Assembly: GCA_021648465.1 (NCBI GenBank) | Contig: JAKISR010000038.1 | Coordinates: forward strand, 1 to 17,954 | DNA length: 17,954 nucleotides | From: Sulfurimonas sp. | GTDB taxonomy: Bacteria > Campylobacterota > Campylobacteria > Campylobacterales > Sulfurimonadaceae | Direction: 5' to 3' | Part shown: positions 15,316 to 17,954 of the stretch, piece after piece | Numbering within the stretch: the first letter of the stretch is position 1 | How the letters are laid out: every line of letters begins with the position of its first letter | Made by a program: the position numbers and the translations under genes | The notes under the pieces: generated by a model | What the model was told of the DNA's origin: nothing | Databases searched by the model: none | Seen by the model: the letters and a program-made list of their open reading frames with translations, nothing else

Positions 15316-16146
15316 TTAATTAATAATTACAGTAGCATACATGCCAGGGTATATTTGTTTTGTACTTTTAAAAGAAATTTTTATTTTAAAAGTGTGTGTC
15401 ATTGGATTTGAACTTGGAATAATGGCAGTTATTTTACCTTTAGTTTTAATTTTAAGTGATGGGATATTTACAATGACATTTGTTCCATATTTAATGCGAC
15501 TTAAATCACTCTCAGCTATCTCAGCAGATATTTTTAAGTTACTTAAATCTGATAATACAATAGCAGGTATTCCTGGCATTGCCATCTCGCCAACTTTAAT
15601 ATTTTTAGCCACTATAACACCAGAGTTAGGAGCTCTTATATTTAAATATTTATATTGATTTTTCACTTCTTCAAGTTGTGCTTTTGCCTGCTCAACTTGT
15701 TTAGTAGCAATTATTATCATATTTGCTAAGTTTTGCTCAGCAAGTGAAAGATTTTCAACTTCAAATTTTGAAACCATATCTTTTTCTAAAAGCCTTTTAT
15801 GACGCTCTAAATTTAGTTTTATATTTGTATATTGATTTTGATACATTACAAGTGAGAGTTCTGCTTGAGAGATTCCAAGTTTAACTTGTATAAGAGTAGA
15901 ATCAATTTCTTTTGAATCGATAGTATATAAAAGTTGCCCTTTTTTTATAAATTCGCCTTCTGAGACCTTAACTTCTGTTACAAAACCCATAAAACGACTT
16001 GTAATCATTTTTTCGTTATCACTAACAACAGTTCCTGATAGAGTTATACTATCCGCTATCAGTAAAACTCCAAGAGCTAAAAATATTAATAATTTATTTT
16101 TGAAACCATTTAGTGGTTTTATGTATTGCAATTTGTTGCTTATCAT
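15316..16146 (-). CDS. Periplasmic adaptor (membrane fusion protein) of the RND system, short form
   Basis: This HlyD/AcrA-type adaptor links the RND pump to the outer-membrane factor. Residues about 18-36 are a membrane anchor. Two lipoyl half-motifs (GFVTEVKVSEGEFIKKGQLL at 54-73, and IRAPNSGVIVAKNIKVGEMA at 170-189) flank an alpha-helical hairpin at about 80-165. A beta-barrel domain follows to the end. At 276 residues it is shorter than AcrA-like adaptors (about 380) and stops after the beta-barrel, so the membrane-proximal domain is missing. There is no lipobox cysteine. Its ATG overlaps the stop of the TolC gene (ATGA), showing coupled translation. The short form resembles adaptors of other compact RND systems. 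Confidence 0.9.
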   Translation of the reverse strand: MISNKLQYIKPLNGFKNKLLIFLALGVLLIADSITLSGTVVSDNEKMITSRFMGFVTEVKVSEGEFIKKGQLLYTIDSKEIDSTLIQVKLGISQAELSLVMYQNQYTNIKLNLERHKRLLEKDMVSKFEVENLSLAEQNLANMIIIATKQVEQAKAQLEEVKNQYKYLNIRAPNSGVIVAKNIKVGEMAMPGIPAIVLSDLSNLKISAEIAESDLSRIKYGTNVIVNIPSLKIKTKGKITAIIPSSNPMTHTFKIKISFKSTKQIYPGMYATVIIN

Positions 16147-17492
16147 TGTTCTTCTCCATTAGCTAATTTTTCAAGTGCAAATATTCTTTCATTTCGTTTA
16201 TTTTTAACTTCTTGAATTTGTAGTATTTTTTGAATTTGCTCTGATTGTTTAATGATTACATCACTCATAGAAGATAATTTTTCTCTATATCTACCTTCAT
16301 AATTTTTATATATCTCATCTGCAAGAATTAACTCTTGTTGTAATGATTTTATATCATTATCAAAAGTTTCTATTTCTGTTTTTATCTTTTGTATTTTTAA
16401 ATGAGTGCCACTTTTTGCAAGCTGAACTTGAGTTTTCATTTTTAAATACTCAAGACGAGATTTTTCAATATTTGAACTATCAATAGATCCATTAAAAATA
16501 TTCCAAGTAAGTCTTGCTCCTAAAGTATAAGATAAATGATCATTAGCATCACCAAGAAATGTATCATCAGCAGTTTGTAATTCTGCAAAAGCTCCTATCA
16601 TCGGGTAGTATGTAGCTTGAGAAGCTTTTATCATATTTTTTTTAATCTCCAATGCATAGTTTGCTTTTTTAATATTTAAATTTGAATCTAAAATTTCATT
16701 AGTAGAGTATACTGATAATTGTATATCAGAAGATGGAACTTTTATATTATTAATTTCTTGATTAAGTAAAAAACCAATATAGTGATAAAGAAGCTTTTGA
16801 TTTGATTTCATTTGAGATATAAGTCTCTGTACATTTCCTTTTTTTGCTTTTACCTCTAATAAATCAACTTTTTTAGCATAACCAATCTCAATCATACTTT
16901 GTGTCATCTCTTCTAAGGTATTTATATTATTTAAAATTTTATTTAGATTTTCTGTTGAAGTGCGAAGTAAAGCCATATCATAAAAGCTTTTTTTAACTTG
17001 ATAAATTTTTTCATTTATAATTTGGTATTTTTCAAGTTTTTTTATTTTAGATATAGATTTCATTATCTCCACATAACTTGAAATTTTAAAGCCAGAAAAA
17101 AGTGGAACTTCATATTTTAGTTTGCTTTGAAAAAAGTTTCTTGAGTTTGGATAGTTTAAAGCATTTGGTTGCACACTTTGATTTGGAATATATTCATCAG
17201 CCCCAAAATCATCAAAATTAGCTTCTCTTGAAGTGAGTTTAAATCCAAAGACATTTCCAGCATCATCTGAATTAATAAAATCTTGTATAAAATCTAGTTT
17301 TCCAAAATGATTTCCTAAAGCAATATTTATGTTTTCATTTGCATTTTTTACATCATATATAGCTGATTTAATTTCTAAATTATCAGATTTTAAAATTTTT
17401 ATTGCTTCATCTAAGTTGATAGATGTAGAAGCACTCATTATTGATGAGTTAAAAATTATTAATATATATAAAAGAGTATAAATATATTTCAT
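16143..17492 (-). CDS. TolC-family outer-membrane efflux protein
   Basis: This 449-residue outer-membrane factor forms the trimeric exit duct for the pump. Residues 1-21 are a signal peptide (MKYIYTLLYILIIFNSSIMS-A) without a lipobox. The remainder shows the two repeats typical of TolC, each rich in long coiled-coil helices: about 26-65 and 150-240 in the first, about 270-300 and 345-445 in the second. Strand segments such as KLKYEVPLFSGFKI (124-137) and TLGARLTWNIFNGSID lie in the membrane barrel. LF-SG and IFNGS at the strand-helix turns are common in the family. It is the first gene of the minus-strand operon, with an AAAAGGAA ribosome site five bases from its ATG. Confidence 0.92.
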   Translation of the reverse strand: MKYIYTLLYILIIFNSSIMSASTSINLDEAIKILKSDNLEIKSAIYDVKNANENINIALGNHFGKLDFIQDFINSDDAGNVFGFKLTSREANFDDFGADEYIPNQSVQPNALNYPNSRNFFQSKLKYEVPLFSGFKISSYVEIMKSISKIKKLEKYQIINEKIYQVKKSFYDMALLRTSTENLNKILNNINTLEEMTQSMIEIGYAKKVDLLEVKAKKGNVQRLISQMKSNQKLLYHYIGFLLNQEINNIKVPSSDIQLSVYSTNEILDSNLNIKKANYALEIKKNMIKASQATYYPMIGAFAELQTADDTFLGDANDHLSYTLGARLTWNIFNGSIDSSNIEKSRLEYLKMKTQVQLAKSGTHLKIQKIKTEIETFDNDIKSLQQELILADEIYKNYEGRYREKLSSMSDVIIKQSEQIQKILQIQEVKNKRNERIFALEKLANGEEQ

Positions 17493-17532
17493 TTTATTCC
17501 TTTTAGGATAAAATTTATTTAGTTAAGTTTAA

Positions 17533-17560
17533 ATTATAACTTATATATAATTTAATTATA
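17533..17560 (-). promoter_or_regulatory. Two TATAAT boxes upstream of the efflux operon
   Basis: On the minus strand TATAAT occurs at 17560-17555 and again at 17538-17533, about 65 and 40 bases before the TolC start codon. Either could serve as the -10 of the operon promoter, with the nearer one giving a leader of about 35 bases. The surrounding DNA is so A/T-rich that chance matches are likely, and no -35 is clear. Confidence 0.35.
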
Positions 17561-17614
17561 CTTAAGTAAATAATATACTCAAATTCTTATGTATTATACT
17601 TTGTTTTAAAAAAT

Positions 17615-17632
17615 TTTAACTTTTAAGTTAAA
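17615..17632. repeat. 18-base inverted repeat, possible operator upstream of the efflux operon
   Basis: TTTAACTT-TT-AAGTTAAA is a perfect inverted repeat with 8-base arms, about 125 bases before the TolC start. Such dyads are typical of TetR- or MarR-type repressor sites, but no regulator gene is in the window. In this roughly 90 percent A/T stretch it could be chance. Confidence 0.3.
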
Positions 17633-17664
17633 TAATAATAAACTATAAATAATTCATACAATTA

Positions 17665-17689
17665 TATTATATAAATTATTTATATAATA
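17665..17689. repeat. 25-base perfect A/T palindrome
   Basis: TATTATATAAAT and ATTTATATAATA flank a single T, giving 12-base arms without a mismatch. It consists only of A and T, lies between the efflux operon and the transposase relic, and is not followed by features of an intrinsic terminator. It may be a hairpin or cruciform-forming site, or simply a product of the base composition. Confidence 0.4.
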
Positions 17690-17712
17690 ATTATAACAAA
17701 AACTATGCTTAT

Positions 17713-17837
17713 TGTATATTTTTTAGATACAATGAGGGGTACTTCGAAAAGTACATTTATAAACGACAAACACTAAGTGATCTAGCAGAAGAATACAAGA
17801 GAAGTTCTCGTTGGGTTTAAAAGCAAATCCAACATTT
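17713..17837 (+). pseudogene. Decayed transposase fragment with an in-frame stop
   Basis: A plus-strand frame reads YFEKYIYKRQTLSDLAEEYK (17740-17799), then RSSRWV, then a TAA stop at 17818-17820, then KQIQ. The helix-turn-helix-like pattern (RQTLSDLAEEYKRSSRWVxKQI) is typical of a DNA-binding segment found in several transposases after an N-terminal zinc ribbon. The stop sits where a glutamine codon (CAA to TAA) would fit the family. The expected zinc-ribbon start is absent upstream and the sequence stops resembling a transposase at about 17835, where IS30-like sequence begins. The exact family is uncertain. IS256/IS1249-like transposases are one possibility. Confidence 0.55.
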
Positions 17838-17954
17838 AAATCTGAAGTGCAACTTTCAAGTTAAAAAATCATATCATTTTTTCCTTAAGCTGCTGCTTCT
17901 AATCCATAAAAAACTTCATTTGGAGTTCTCCAATTGAGAGATTTTCTTGGTCTA
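17836..17954 (-). mobile_element. 3' end of an IS30-family insertion sequence, cut by the window edge
   Basis: The minus strand carries the last 22 codons of a transposase from the window edge to 17885. Beyond the stop are about 50 non-coding bases that include TGAAGTGCAACTTTCAAG at 17842-17859 (plus strand), a GC-richer run suitable for a terminal inverted repeat. The outer border is placed near 17836 because the neighbouring transposase relic loses its reading there. The border is an estimate. Confidence 0.6.
17885..17954 (-). CDS. IS30-family transposase, C-terminal end (partial)
   Basis: The minus-strand frame ends RPRKSLNWRTPNEVFYG followed by LEAAA and TAA at 17887-17885. The RPRK-x-L-x-W/Y-x-TP-x-EVF ending is the characteristic C-terminus of IS30-family DDE transposases, in the helix after the catalytic Glu. 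The catalytic residues themselves lie outside the window, so activity cannot be judged. Confidence 0.8.
   Translation of the reverse strand, partial: RPRKSLNWRTPNEVFYGLEAAA

Larger units (their letters stand above)
17493..17712. other. Gene-free A/T-rich spacer upstream of the efflux operon
   Basis: I see no coding sequence here on either strand. The stretch is very A/T-rich and holds the ribosome site and possible -10 boxes of the TolC gene near its left end, plus the two palindromes listed separately. The rest has no recognisable RNA gene, direct repeat array or terminator. With the mobile-element debris to its right it forms the longest stretch without an intact gene in the window. Confidence 0.7.

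Noticed and set aside
14851..15658. Plus-strand open frames opposite the RND and adaptor genes
   Set aside because: They are antisense to conserved porter and lipoyl segments. Their hydrophobic look comes from reading the opposite strand of membrane-protein codons.
17732..17776. Short 14-codon frame starting ATG AGG GGT
   Set aside because: It overlaps the transposase relic in another frame, has no ribosome site, and has no independent support.
1..17954. CRISPR array, tRNA, rRNA, tmRNA or riboswitch
   Set aside because: No regularly spaced repeats, cloverleaf-like segments or recognisable conserved RNA cores were seen in any of the spacers. A covariance-model scan was not possible.

Overview
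The window looks like an AT-rich chromosomal segment from a Campylobacterota (Epsilonproteobacteria) bacterium, most likely close to Sulfurimonas or a related free-living genus. The reasons are the low GC content, the protein sequences of PheS, PheT, AroA and IspH, and the compact gene chain pheS-pheT-aroA-ispH-rpsA-serA. I recall that order from this group but could not check it by search. Both ends run into pieces of insertion sequences, and the length is not round, so this may be a whole contig that broke at repeats.

Left end (1-943). Minus-strand sequence at 1 to about 125 looks like the 5' end of an IS3-like element. It abuts, and appears to have cut, a plus-strand gene. What is left of that gene (122-943) is the C-terminal part of a cyanophycin-synthetase-like ATP-grasp ligase with a shrunken, P-loop-less Mur-ligase-like tail.

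Region 945-2517 (minus strand) holds a HIT-family nucleotide hydrolase or transferase followed by an MltC-type lytic transglycosylase with an export signal but no lipobox.

Region 2591-11969 (plus strand) is a housekeeping chain. pheS, pheT and aroA overlap by 4 bases at each junction. ispH follows with a strong ribosome site. rpsA has its own promoter-like box. A 160-residue membrane-anchored protein of unknown role lies 5 bases after rpsA and overlaps serA by one base. Together these genes charge tRNA-Phe, make chorismate precursors and isoprenoid precursors, supply ribosomal protein S1 and open serine synthesis. pheS appears to use a TTG start behind a small hairpin and a two-codon reading frame. 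The editing domain of PheT does not carry the usual active-site signature.

Region 12031-17492 (minus strand) is a tripartite efflux operon in the order TolC-like outer-membrane factor, short HlyD-type adaptor, RND pump N-half and RND pump C-half. The pump is divided into two genes between its two six-helix halves, with a proper ribosome site and a TAATG junction, so it is a true split gene rather than a simple frameshift. No regulator gene lies beside it. An AT-rich, palindrome-containing region (17493-17700) lies upstream.

Right end (17713-17954). A decayed plus-strand transposase fragment with an in-frame stop is followed directly by the end of an IS30-family element on the minus strand, which suggests one mobile element inserted in another.

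Nothing here clearly forms a new defence or biosynthetic system. The best leads are the split RND pump, the remnant ATP-grasp ligase, the atypical PheT editing site and the unknown protein between rpsA and serA.
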